A stretch of 61,105 nt of DNA from Bacillota bacterium (GTDB lineage Bacteria > Bacillota > Clostridia > Christensenellales > CAG-138). Within the stretch, counting starts at the first letter, position 1. Each line of letters opens with the position of its first letter. The stretch lies in the NCBI GenBank assembly GCA_023435025.1, contig JAEYSE010000082.1, positions 1 to 61,105 on the forward strand, read 5' to 3'. Shown here one piece after another: positions 50,638-59,132 of this stretch. The notes beneath the pieces are model-generated. The model had not been told where the DNA came from and ran no database searches. It was given only the letters and a program-made list of their open reading frames with translations. Made by a program: the position numbers and the translations under genes.

Positions 50638-52083
50638 ATGCATTTGAATTCGATATGGAAGGACGCCATTGTGCGGCCTAAGCAACATACCCTGACACAG
50701 GATGTAGAGACGGAGGTCGCCATCATAGGCGGCGGCATTGCTGGGATACTAACTTCATATTTACTCAAACAGCGGGGGATAAACTCCATTGTATTGGAAA
50801 TGAATACGGTATTCTCCGGCCAGACGGGGCTGACTACCGCAAAAGTAACGTCCCAGCATGATTTGTTGTATGATAAGCTGATGTCGCGTTTTGGAAAGGA
50901 AGGGGCAATGCAATATGCCCACGCAAACCAAAGCGCCATCGAATCGTACGCAGATCTGATCGAGAACCTGGGTATAGACTGTAATTTTGAGCGTTTACCC
51001 GCATTTTTGTATTCCACGGAAGAGAAAGATCCGTTGGAAAAGGAAGCTGCGGCAGCCAGCGAGCTTGGAATTCCAGCAAGCTATACAACAGAGACGGGCC
51101 TGCCCTTTCCCGTGGCGGGGGCGGTCCGTTTTGATAACCAGGCGCAGTTCCATCCCATCAAGTTTTTAAACGCGCTGATACCGGACCTTACAATATATGA
51201 GCATACGAAGGTTCTAACCGTGGAAGGGAACGTATTGAAAACGCAGAATCATTCTGTGCGCGCAAAGAAAATCATATTTGCCTGCCACTATCCCTTCATT
51301 AATGTACCGGGCTATTACTTCCTGCGCATGCATCAGGAGCGTTCTTATGTGATTGCGCTCAGCGGTGCAATGAAGCTAGGCGCCACATACATCAGTATGG
51401 ACCAGGACGCGCTATCCTTTCGCAATTATGAAGACCTTCTCCTGCTGGGTGGCGGTGGGCACCGCACAGGGGATAATAAAAAGGGCGGTAAGTATGAACT
51501 GCTGCGAACGGCTGCAAAGAAGTATTTCCCATACAGCCAGGAGGTCGCCTGCTGGTCCGCTCAGGATTGCATGACACACGACGGCGTGCCGTATATCGGC
51601 AGGTTTTCGCACGATACGCCGGATTGGTATGTCGCCACGGGCTTTAAGAAATGGGGCATGACCACGTCGATGGTGGCGGCTACTCTGATTGCGGACGCAA
51701 TTGCAAATAAACAGGATGACGCATTCGGAATCTTTTCTCCGGATCGGTATGTGCCGGCAGCCGCTGTGCCGGAGTTTTTAAAGGATGGCGGGCAGGCCGT
51801 AAAGGGGCTCACCAAGCAATTGTTCCATATACCCGGGAAGACGCTTGAAGAGCTACCCATCTCCCACGGCGGGGTTGTGGAAGTAGAAGGGGAGAAGTTT
51901 GGCGTATACAAAAACGAGAAGGGCGAATGCTTTGCAATACATACCCGGTGCCCTCATTTGGGCTGCGAGTTGACATTTAATCCCGACGAAACCAGCTGGG
52001 ACTGCCCCTGCCACGGGTCCCGCTTTACCCATACGGGGGAACAGATAAACGGACCCGCGCAGGAGGATGCGTCGCGTGCGTAG
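50638..52083 (+). CDS. FAD-dependent oxidoreductase with C-terminal Rieske domain
   Basis: The 481-residue protein has a DAO-type FAD domain (VAIIGGGIAGILTSYLLKQ, about 33-51) and a C-terminal Rieske [2Fe-2S] domain (about 400-480) with CPHLGC and CPCHGS ligands. It resembles glycine-oxidase-like proteins fused to Rieske domains found in Firmicutes and Cyanobacteria. Substrate is unknown; electrons probably pass from an amine or reduced metabolite through FAD to the cluster. The start at 50638 follows GGGAGGTG. Its stop overlaps the next gene by 8 bp, so the two proteins are likely to work together. Confidence 0.88.
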   Translation: MHLNSIWKDAIVRPKQHTLTQDVETEVAIIGGGIAGILTSYLLKQRGINSIVLEMNTVFSGQTGLTTAKVTSQHDLLYDKLMSRFGKEGAMQYAHANQSAIESYADLIENLGIDCNFERLPAFLYSTEEKDPLEKEAAAASELGIPASYTTETGLPFPVAGAVRFDNQAQFHPIKFLNALIPDLTIYEHTKVLTVEGNVLKTQNHSVRAKKIIFACHYPFINVPGYYFLRMHQERSYVIALSGAMKLGATYISMDQDALSFRNYEDLLLLGGGGHRTGDNKKGGKYELLRTAAKKYFPYSQEVACWSAQDCMTHDGVPYIGRFSHDTPDWYVATGFKKWGMTTSMVAATLIADAIANKQDDAFGIFSPDRYVPAAAVPEFLKDGGQAVKGLTKQLFHIPGKTLEELPISHGGVVEVEGEKFGVYKNEKGECFAIHTRCPHLGCELTFNPDETSWDCPCHGSRFTHTGEQINGPAQEDASRA

Positions 52084-52960
52084 CTATTTCGGCGGGAAAC
52101 GGAAGAAAGAGTACTTTGAGGGGTGGTACTTCCGCCAACAGGCGGGAGGGGAGGCAGTGGCGTTTATCCCCGCCATGCATATTGACGCTTCGGGAGGACG
52201 TTTCGCTTCCATCCAGGTGATCACCAATACGTTTTCCGATCGGGTCACATATCCCATTGAGGCGTTCCATGCCCAGGAGGAAAGCCTGAGCATAACGGTA
52301 GGCGGTAGCCGGTTCTCGGAGGAGGGCGTTATCGTCAATATCCGGACGGACCGGCTGCAGGCAAAAGGGGAACTCATTTACGGCACGTTCACACGACCCA
52401 AGTACGATATGATGGGCCCGTTCCGGTATCTTCCCAATATGCAGTGCAGGCACAGCGTACTGAGCATGGCCCATACGGTATGGGGAAGCCTTACCGTCAA
52501 TGGAGAGGAATTTCTTTTTGAAAACGCATTTGGATATGTGGAGGGAGACAGGGGCAGCTCGTTTCCGCAGCGTTATATTTGGACACAATGCGCGCTGGAG
52601 GGGGGCATTTCTATCATGCTCAGCCTAGCGGATATTCCGTATCTCGGGAAGGTATTTACAGGAATCATCGGCTTCGTATATATGGAGGGTAGGGAACTGC
52701 GCATTGCCACCTACCTTGGGGCAAAGGTGGAACGGATGGAAAAGCGCCTGTTTTGCGTGCGGCAAGGGGAATATCTGCTGCAGGCGGAGGTGCTGCAGGA
52801 AAATCCCAGGCCGCTGTATGCCGTTAAAAATGGCAGTATGGCCCGTATGATAAAGGAAAGTGCATGCGCGCGCGTCCGGTACCGCCTGTATCAAAGAGGA
52901 CGGGCATTGTTTGATTCTGTCGGAAGCTGCGCAGGGTATGAGGATGAATACGGATTGTAA
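52076..52960 (+). CDS. Tocopherol-cyclase-like protein
   Basis: The 294-residue protein matches the bacterial relatives of tocopherol cyclase: KEYFEGWYFRQQ at the N-terminus, GPFRYLPNMQCRHSVLSM in the middle, and GYVEGDRGSSFPQRYIWTQ. These bacteria make no tocopherol, so the substrate is another lipid or quinone-like compound; lipocalin-like lipid binding is also possible. I choose GTG at 52076, nine bases after AGGAGG, over the ATG at 52067 that is too close. It is coupled to the Rieske flavoprotein by overlap, which suggests a lipid or quinone substrate for both. Confidence 0.8.
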   Translation: MRSYFGGKRKKEYFEGWYFRQQAGGEAVAFIPAMHIDASGGRFASIQVITNTFSDRVTYPIEAFHAQEESLSITVGGSRFSEEGVIVNIRTDRLQAKGELIYGTFTRPKYDMMGPFRYLPNMQCRHSVLSMAHTVWGSLTVNGEEFLFENAFGYVEGDRGSSFPQRYIWTQCALEGGISIMLSLADIPYLGKVFTGIIGFVYMEGRELRIATYLGAKVERMEKRLFCVRQGEYLLQAEVLQENPRPLYAVKNGSMARMIKESACARVRYRLYQRGRALFDSVGSCAGYEDEYGL

Positions 52961-53093
52961 TGTATGGCAATTGCTTTTCGTTAAGTAAAAATTCAAAAAA
53001 ACTTTTTATTCTTCCACTGTATCCTGTGGTATCATATGCAAAGCGTATCCGATAGTAGGTGCGCTGTAACCGATGGGAACGGAGGATACAAAT

Positions 53094-53960
53094 ATGAAAA
53101 AAAGACTGCTTGTATGGGTGCTTATACTGACGCTTTCGCTCATGGCGGCAATGTCCGCGCTGGCATTGGATGCGGGGCTGGAGCGCGTGACTCTCGGCGC
53201 GAACCTGGACGAGGCGCAACGCGCGCAGGTATACAAAGACCTTGGCGTGAAGCCGGGCAGCGTTACGGAGCTTACCGTTACCAATGAGGAGGAGCGCGAA
53301 TATCTGGAAGGTCTGGTTTCCGACGGTAAAATCGGCAACGTAGCCCTTTCGAGCGTATACATCAAGACGCTCCCTGAAGGCGAGGGCCTCAAGGTCACCA
53401 CCAACAACATCAACTGGTGCTCCAAGGAAATGTATATGAACGCTCTGACCACCGCGGGCATTACCGACGCTGAGGTGCGCATTACCGCGCCCTTTGAAGT
53501 GTCCGGTACCGCCGCGCTGACGGGGCTCTATAAATCCTACGAGGACATCACCGGGGTTAAGCTGGATTTGAGCGCAAAATCCGTGGCAATTGAAGAAATT
53601 GTGGTGACCGGTAATCTCGCGGAAATGATCGGAAATGTGGACGCAACGGAGCTTGTCAATCAGCTCAAGCTTGTTTTAGAGCAGACCAAGACCATGTCCG
53701 ACGATGAGGTGCGCAATGAGATTAAAACCATCGCGAAAAATCTCAACATCTCCCTGACGGATTCTCAGGTGAACCAGCTTCTGGACCTGTGCCGCTCCAT
53801 GGAAGGGCTTGATTCGAAAGAGCTTGCGCAAAAAGTAGAGTCCTTGAAAAAGACGCTGGAAGGTGCTAATAAGGCGCAGCAGACCGTCACCAAGCTATGG
53901 GATGGCGTGAAAAACGTAGTTACCGCCGTAGGCAACTTTTTCTCAAACCTTTTTAAATAA
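53094..53960 (+). CDS. Secreted DUF1002 protein
   Basis: The 288-residue protein has a signal peptide (MKKRLLVWVLILTLSLMAAM, cleavage near ALA) and the DUF1002 domain, recognisable from VTLGANLDEAQRAQVYKDLG, EREYLEGLV and WCSKEMYMNALTTAGITDAE. The C-terminus adds amphipathic helices (LDSKELAQKVESLKKTLEGA). Its function outside the cell is unknown. The start at 53094 follows CGGAGGATA; an earlier in-frame ATG at 53073 precedes that site. It is a single gene with its own terminator. Confidence 0.88.
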   Translation: MKKRLLVWVLILTLSLMAAMSALALDAGLERVTLGANLDEAQRAQVYKDLGVKPGSVTELTVTNEEEREYLEGLVSDGKIGNVALSSVYIKTLPEGEGLKVTTNNINWCSKEMYMNALTTAGITDAEVRITAPFEVSGTAALTGLYKSYEDITGVKLDLSAKSVAIEEIVVTGNLAEMIGNVDATELVNQLKLVLEQTKTMSDDEVRNEIKTIAKNLNISLTDSQVNQLLDLCRSMEGLDSKELAQKVESLKKTLEGANKAQQTVTKLWDGVKNVVTAVGNFFSNLFK

Positions 53961-53977
53961 CGCGGATCATTTTCATG

Positions 53978-54013
53978 CAAATGGCCTTCCCCAACGTTCC
54001 GGAAGGCCATTTG
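53978..54013 (+). terminator. Terminator after the DUF1002 gene
   Basis: A perfect 13-bp stem (53978-53990 with 54001-54013), 10-nt loop, T-rich tail CTGTTTCTT. Confidence 0.75.
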
Positions 54014-54040
54014 CTGTTTCTTAGCATTCTTGTGTCCGGG

Positions 54041-54069
54041 TTGACCACTTCTGTTTTTTACGTTATCCT
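54041..54069 (+). promoter_or_regulatory. Promoter of the second ECF sigma gene
   Basis: TTGACC (54041-54046) and TATCCT (54064-54069) with a 17-bp spacer, 50 bp before the ATG at 54119. Confidence 0.6.
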
Positions 54070-54118
54070 TATAAAATGGAATAATTATCCTTAAGAATTC
54101 ATTCTGCCTGGGGACGCT

Positions 54119-54646
54119 ATGACAGACGCTGAGAAGGGACATCTTTATGAAGCGTTCGAACCCATGCAAGGCTTGGTTTACGGGTTGATTTTATCGCTTG
54201 TGCGTAACCGAGAGGATGCGCTTGATATCTTGCAGGATACCATTGTGCTAGCCCTACGGCATTACGATCAGCTGAAAGACAAATCCATGCTTAAGCCGTG
54301 GATTTTGCGTATCGCGAAAAACGAATGTTATACTTATCTTAGAAAAAACAACCGTTCAAAAGAAGTGTTAACCGAGCCGATGCTCCTCTCCCATCTGCCC
54401 GTCGCCTCAGTAGAGAGCGTGGAGCAATCCATACTCCGTTCTGAGGAAACGGCGCGCTTAATTTGCGCGTTGCAGGATTTGGACGAGGTAGATCGGCTTA
54501 TTATATATCTAAGGTTTCATGAGGATATGAAGTTAAATATGATTGCGGAAGTAACGGGCTTTACGTTGCCCAAAGTAAAGTCCCGCCTGAGCCGGGTGTG
54601 CAAAAAACTCAGGCGCGTGCTGGAAAAAGAATTATTGTGGCCGTAA
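54119..54646 (+). CDS. ECF-type RNA polymerase sigma factor (second)
   Basis: The 175-residue protein has sigma region 2 (YEAFEPMQGLVYGLILSLVR, then REDALDILQDTIVLAL) and region 4 (LDEVDRLIIYLRFHEDMKLN, then EVTGFTLPKVKSRLSRVCKK). It is clearly different from the first sigma factor in this window and resembles SigV/SigW-like members. A large single-pass membrane protein follows 63 bp later and probably restrains it. Confidence 0.9.
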   Translation: MTDAEKGHLYEAFEPMQGLVYGLILSLVRNREDALDILQDTIVLALRHYDQLKDKSMLKPWILRIAKNECYTYLRKNNRSKEVLTEPMLLSHLPVASVESVEQSILRSEETARLICALQDLDEVDRLIIYLRFHEDMKLNMIAEVTGFTLPKVKSRLSRVCKKLRRVLEKELLWP

Positions 54647-54709
54647 GGAGAAATGCGACTATTTGGCGTTGGTTGCATCTTATTTGGTAAGAGGTGAAAA
54701 ACAGGGGCC

Positions 54710-56032
54710 ATGACGCAACGCGAACTTGAAAAGCTGCTGAAATCACCGGAGGTCCTGAAGGAGCTGGAGCAGGGTCTGTTTGGCGATCCTATTTTGTGGG
54801 CGTCGCCTGCTGAGTTGAAAGCGGCAAAAAACGCGGAAGAGCTCATGAGTCAGAAACGGCGCGAAATCAGGGAAGGGGTAGAGAAGCGTCTGTTGGAACG
54901 CGAAACGGCGGAAGAGCGGCGGGCGACCTTACCGCGCCGGGCGGGCAAACGCGCGCTGCAATGGACGGCCGCGGCCTTCTGCGTGGCTGTCCTTGCCTGT
55001 TATATCGCGCTTTATCCCCCAAATGCGTCGCTCGCAACTTCCTATGATGAAAAGGTGGCCCGCAAAGTGGAAGGGCATGTCATCATAGAAAGCATCGAAA
55101 CCCCGCCCAACGTGCTAAGAAGCGTGGGAATGCAGATTTCCGGCGTGGATGGATTTGAAATGTATTCTTATGGCAGCATCGACGAATACATTAAAAAGAC
55201 CGGCAGGGACCCTGTGCTTGTGACCGGCGGATATGACAAGATCGTCAATATCAGCGACGAACTCGACCCGAACCGGGGCTACACGCTGATGATCGCATAT
55301 GAACTGGGGAGCGGGGAATATATCAGCACCTCCCAATTTTACGCGGACGACGCGAAAGAGATGATATTTGCGGACGGCTATGAGCGTACGGTACTGGATG
55401 GCAAGACCATGCACTGCAGGGTGGAGGACGACAGCACATCCGTCGGAGGCTCCGTACGGCTCTCCGAGGATTGCATATTCTATATTTCCATGCCGTATGA
55501 GAAACAGTTGGACCCGTATTTAAATAAGCTGGCGTTCGCCTCGGAACTGGACACCTCTTCTTTCGTGGTGCCCCCGCCGCCGCCTCCGCCGCTTGAGTCC
55601 GAACCCTCGGATGAGGGAAATAGAATTGGGCCGGTAGATCTTTCATATGAAACTTTTGAGGAGTACGTCCAAGACACCGGCAATTGGCCGCTCGTTCTGG
55701 ATGAAGGGTATGTCAAGCCGGTATCGATTGAGTTTCATACTTTCAGGGCGATTGGAGATATGTTTAGCGTCATTTATGAAAAAGACGGGAATAAGATCTA
55801 TGCGTTCCAGGAGTACGGCTTTATGGACGGCACCGTTTACACCATGGAGGATACAACATACTTTACTACCAAGGTGCTCGGCGATTATACGTTCCATTGT
55901 TCGGTGGATTTAATCGATGGCAGCACCGCGGGAGTTGGGGTTGTAAACGGTACCGCGTTCTTTGTCATAGCGGAAAAGGGGATTGATTTTAAAGAGATGC
56001 TCAAGCATCTTTACATCCTGTCACCGCAATGA
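54710..56032 (+). CDS. Putative anti-sigma factor with duplicated outer domain
   Basis: The 440-residue protein has a charged cytoplasmic part (about 1-83), one membrane segment (about 86-105), and two similar outer domains (about 130-290 and 305-440). The domains are joined by seven or eight consecutive prolines at about 286-293. Each contains an EYxxxTGxxP motif (SIDEYIKKTGRDPVLV and TFEEYVQDTGNWPLVL), showing internal duplication. Position after an ECF sigma gene supports an anti-sigma or signal-sensing role. No catalytic motif is seen. Confidence 0.72.
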   Translation: MTQRELEKLLKSPEVLKELEQGLFGDPILWASPAELKAAKNAEELMSQKRREIREGVEKRLLERETAEERRATLPRRAGKRALQWTAAAFCVAVLACYIALYPPNASLATSYDEKVARKVEGHVIIESIETPPNVLRSVGMQISGVDGFEMYSYGSIDEYIKKTGRDPVLVTGGYDKIVNISDELDPNRGYTLMIAYELGSGEYISTSQFYADDAKEMIFADGYERTVLDGKTMHCRVEDDSTSVGGSVRLSEDCIFYISMPYEKQLDPYLNKLAFASELDTSSFVVPPPPPPPLESEPSDEGNRIGPVDLSYETFEEYVQDTGNWPLVLDEGYVKPVSIEFHTFRAIGDMFSVIYEKDGNKIYAFQEYGFMDGTVYTMEDTTYFTTKVLGDYTFHCSVDLIDGSTAGVGVVNGTAFFVIAEKGIDFKEMLKHLYILSPQ

Positions 56033-56045
56033 GATGCACAACATA

Positions 56046-56072
56046 AAGGCCGCTTCCGAATGGAGCGGCCTT
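56046..56072. terminator. Shared hairpin between convergent units
   Basis: A 9-bp stem (56046-56054 with 56064-56072) lies between the anti-sigma gene and pyrE, which converge here. T tracts are short, so termination strength is uncertain. Confidence 0.6.
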
Positions 56073-56087
56073 AAATCATGCGTTGGA

Positions 56088-56666
56088 TTATTTCTTGGGC
56101 AATTCCCGGCTGCCGGGTTTTTCGAGCGGCAATTTGCCTTCCCTACAGATTGGGCATGTTTCCGCTTCATAAGTCCGGATATCCAGCGCCAAAGCCGCGA
56201 ATACGGGGAGCTTGAACGCGCAGTCCTCCGCACGCCGGTCCACGACGCACACTGCGCCGACCACTTTTGCCCCCATATCCTCCAGCGCCTTTACGGTTTC
56301 CATTGTGGATTTTCCGGTGGTAATAACGTCCTCCGCAATCAGGACATTGTCCCCCGGGCCCACGGAAAAACCGCGCCGAAGCTGCATTTCGCCATCCTTG
56401 CGCTCGGTGAATATGCTTTCCACCCCCAGCTGCCGCGCAACCTCGTAAGAAACGATCACGCCGCCCATTGCCGGGCCGCAAACCTTGTTGATGGAAAGTC
56501 CTTTTACCTGCTCGGCAACCGTTTTGAGCACCTCCGCCGCTCGGTCGGGGAAGCGCAAAAGCTTGGCGCACTGGCAGTACTGCCCGCTGTGCAGGCCCGA
56601 AGAAAGCAGGAAATGGCCCTCCAGGAACGCTTCGCACTCCTTCATGATGGTAAGGTTGTCTTTCAT
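56088..56666 (-). CDS. pyrE: Orotate phosphoribosyltransferase
   Basis: The 192-residue enzyme makes orotidine-5'-monophosphate from orotate and PRPP. The PRPP-binding loop VLIAEDVITTGKST is clear, with GPAMGGVIVSYEVARQLG upstream. The C-terminal tail contains CPICREGKLPLEKPGS, as in the short clostridial PyrE. It is the last gene of the leftward pyrimidine operon, 9 bp after pyrD. Confidence 0.95.
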   Translation of the reverse strand: MKDNLTIMKECEAFLEGHFLLSSGLHSGQYCQCAKLLRFPDRAAEVLKTVAEQVKGLSINKVCGPAMGGVIVSYEVARQLGVESIFTERKDGEMQLRRGFSVGPGDNVLIAEDVITTGKSTMETVKALEDMGAKVVGAVCVVDRRAEDCAFKLPVFAALALDIRTYEAETCPICREGKLPLEKPGSRELPKK

Positions 56667-56675
56667 AATTCCCTC

Positions 56676-57584
56676 CTATACGATCCCGCGGATTTCGCTG
56701 ATGTTTTTTAAGCCTTGTTCCTCGCAGTAGGCCAGAAGCCCGTCTATGATATGGGGCATGACGCTGGGGTCAGCAAACGTCATGGAACCGATCTCAACGG
56801 CGGTCGCCCCTGCCATCAAAAAACACAGCGCGTCGTTTGCGGTTGCTATGCCGCCCATTCCCACAACGGGAACTTTTACGCGCTTTGCTACCTGATGCAC
56901 CATCCGAAGCGCAATGGGCTGTATCGCGGGCCCGGAAAGCCCGGCGTACACGTTCTGAAATACAGCCCGCTTTTTCTTCACGTCGATCGCCATGCCCAAG
57001 AAAGTGTTCACCAGACTCAACCCGTCAGCGCCTGCCGCCTCGCATGCAAGCGCCACCGCAACGATATCCGGCGCGTTGGGTGAGAGCTTTACGAGCAGCG
57101 GGTGTTTTGTGACCGCTTTTACCTGTTTTACGATATTCGCCGCGCAAGTTGGGTCCATGCCAAACGCCATGCCGCCCGCCTTTACGTTGGGGCAGGAGAT
57201 GTTGAGTTCGAGTATGTCGATATCCGCATTATTCAACAGCGCCGCGCCCTCTAAATAGTCCTCCTCGCTGTGGCCGCCGAGGTTTGCGATTACCGCGCAG
57301 CCCAATGTGCGCATGTATGGCGCTTCCTCTTCGACAAAGCGTTTTACGCCGGGATTCTCCAAGCCGATGCTGTTGAGTAGCCCGGATGGCGTTTCCATCA
57401 CGCGCTGGCCCATGTTTCCCGCGCTGCCATTTAGCGTCAACCCTTTCCCGCAGATACCGCCCAAGCGGGAGACGTCAAAAAGCTCCGCATATTCGTGCCC
57501 GAAGCCGAACGTGCCCGAAGCTGCGATAACGGGGTTTTTGAGCGTTACGCCAAGCAGCGTTGTCGAAAGTGGATTATATGGCAT
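56676..57584 (-). CDS. pyrD: Dihydroorotate dehydrogenase B, catalytic subunit
   Basis: The 302-residue FMN enzyme oxidises dihydroorotate to orotate. Motifs: NPVIAASGTFGFGHEY, ELNISCPNVKAGGMAFG (active-site Cys), LVKLSPNAPDI and VVGMGGIATANDALCF. Together with PyrK it forms the NAD-dependent PyrDB type. I set the start at ATG 57584, behind AGGAGGTG; the frame is open much further upstream, but that part overlaps pyrK. The overlap with pyrK is 11 bp. Confidence 0.95.
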   Translation of the reverse strand: MPYNPLSTTLLGVTLKNPVIAASGTFGFGHEYAELFDVSRLGGICGKGLTLNGSAGNMGQRVMETPSGLLNSIGLENPGVKRFVEEEAPYMRTLGCAVIANLGGHSEEDYLEGAALLNNADIDILELNISCPNVKAGGMAFGMDPTCAANIVKQVKAVTKHPLLVKLSPNAPDIVAVALACEAAGADGLSLVNTFLGMAIDVKKKRAVFQNVYAGLSGPAIQPIALRMVHQVAKRVKVPVVGMGGIATANDALCFLMAGATAVEIGSMTFADPSVMPHIIDGLLAYCEEQGLKNISEIRGIV

Positions 57585-58290
57585 CGTACACCTCCTGATA
57601 TGGGAACACAGGCCCTTCCTTGCAGATGCGCTTTTGTCCCTTTGTTGTCTTGCAGGTGCATCCCAGGCACGCGCCAACCCCGCAGGCCATATGTTTCTCC
57701 AGCGAAACATAGAGCGTTGCGTTCGCCTGTTTTGCAGCTTCCGCCGCAGCGCGCAGCATGGGTGTGGGGCCGCAGGCGTAGTAGGTGGCGGCTTTTGTAA
57801 AATCCACATCCGCCGTGACATATCCGCCGATATTGATTTTCATGCTGTCCGAAAGCGAAGCAAAGTCGCATTCCAGGAACGCTTCTTCCCGGAAGCCAAG
57901 AAACGTTTCAATTTTCCGGTTTGGGTCGGCTCTGCGGAGTTCCTTTAAAAGAAGGTAGAGCGGCGCCGTACCTATTCCGCCGCCGATCACTACCGCATCT
58001 CCGGGGAGTAGGGGAAAGCCATTGCCGCAAGGCCCCTGCACAGCAATTTCCTGCCCCGGCAGCATGCGGGAAAACAGCTCCGTTCCGTGCCCGGATACCT
58101 GATATAAAAACGAAAGCTCGCCTGTATTTGCATCCGCGTCAAACAAACTGATGGGCCTGCTTAAAAAGGGATCGAGACGATCCGGCTGCCGCAGCATATA
58201 AAACTGTCCGGCCTGACCCATGGGCGCGCCGGACAGGCGCATGCGGAAAATCTGATCCGCGATACAAAGGTTTTCCAGGATTACAGCCAT
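57574..58290 (-). CDS. pyrK: Dihydroorotate dehydrogenase B, electron transfer subunit
   Basis: The 238-residue iron-sulphur flavoprotein passes electrons from PyrD to NAD. The FAD site RPISLFD, nucleotide-binding GGGIGTAPLYLLLKEL and the [2Fe-2S] cysteines CGVGACLGCTC with a final Cys in RICKEG are all visible. It overlaps pyrF by 10 bp and pyrD by 11 bp, so the three are tightly coupled. Confidence 0.95.
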   Translation of the reverse strand: MAVILENLCIADQIFRMRLSGAPMGQAGQFYMLRQPDRLDPFLSRPISLFDADANTGELSFLYQVSGHGTELFSRMLPGQEIAVQGPCGNGFPLLPGDAVVIGGGIGTAPLYLLLKELRRADPNRKIETFLGFREEAFLECDFASLSDSMKINIGGYVTADVDFTKAATYYACGPTPMLRAAAEAAKQANATLYVSLEKHMACGVGACLGCTCKTTKGQKRICKEGPVFPYQEVYDAI

Positions 58291-59132
58291 TTCAAGATAT
58301 CCTCCCGCATGGCGAGTACGGCGTTGTTGACATGTACATCAAAGTCGCTTTCTTCCGTCCTGCCCTTATGCGCCGTGATGAGCCCACGGGAGGAATTCAC
58401 CACCCCGCGTATGCCGTCCCGGAAGAATGTGGCGATATCCTTGCCCGTGCCGCCCTGTGCGCCGTAACCGGGGATGAGCAGGAACGTATGCGGCAAAAGC
58501 TGCCGTATGGTTTCAAATTCCTCCGGGTAGGTAAGGCCGGTCACCGCACCGATTGCGGAAAACCCGCTTTCGCCGATAAACGCCTTGCCCCATTCGGAAA
58601 CCTTCTGCGCCATGCGCTGGTAGAGCGTTTGGCCGCCGATTGTGAGATCCTGAAAATCTCCGCTCGAAGGATTTGACGTCTTCACCAGTACGAAAAGCCC
58701 CTTGCCTGTTTCAAGGTAAGAATAGTAGGGGGAGACCGCATCCTCGCCCATGTAGGCGTTTACGGTGATGATGTCGGTTTCAAAGTCTCCGGTGAAATGT
58801 CCCTGCGCGTACTGCGCCGCAGTGGACGAAATGTCCCCGCGTTTGACGTCGGAAATGACGACGCTGCCTTTCCCCCGCGCATACCGCACGGTATGCGCGA
58901 ACGCGCGCATGCCGTCTAACCCCAGCGCCTCATAGCAGGCGACCTGCACCTTGAAGCAGCCCGCACTTTCATATGTGGCGTCTATGATCTTCCGGTTGAA
59001 TTCAAATAGTTTTTCCCCGGCGGAACGATCCTGCTTTTTCAGATACTCCGGCAAAAAGGAAAGCTGCGTATCCAGCCCCACGCAGACCGGCCCTTTTTTC
59101 TGCACATCCTTAAAAAGCCTGTCCATACTCAT
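58281..59132 (-). CDS. pyrF: Orotidine-5'-phosphate decarboxylase (type 2)
   Basis: The 283-residue enzyme converts OMP to UMP. The catalytic motif DVKRGDIS and VCVGLDTQ at the start identify the longer type 2 family; the C-terminal PGYGAQGGTGKDI closes the phosphate site. The start at 59132 (MSMDRL) follows GGAGGGGG; an ATG two codons later is an alternative. It overlaps the 3' end of pyrC by 23 bp. Confidence 0.94.
   Translation of the reverse strand: MSMDRLFKDVQKKGPVCVGLDTQLSFLPEYLKKQDRSAGEKLFEFNRKIIDATYESAGCFKVQVACYEALGLDGMRAFAHTVRYARGKGSVVISDVKRGDISSTAAQYAQGHFTGDFETDIITVNAYMGEDAVSPYYSYLETGKGLFVLVKTSNPSSGDFQDLTIGGQTLYQRMAQKVSEWGKAFIGESGFSAIGAVTGLTYPEEFETIRQLLPHTFLLIPGYGAQGGTGKDIATFFRDGIRGVVNSSRGLITAHKGRTEESDFDVHVNNAVLAMREDILKWL

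Noticed and set aside
57585..57821. N-terminal extension of PyrD by 79 residues
   Set aside because: The open frame overlaps pyrK, the extension is Arg/Pro-rich and unlike PyrD, and a good ribosome binding site lies before the ATG at 57584.
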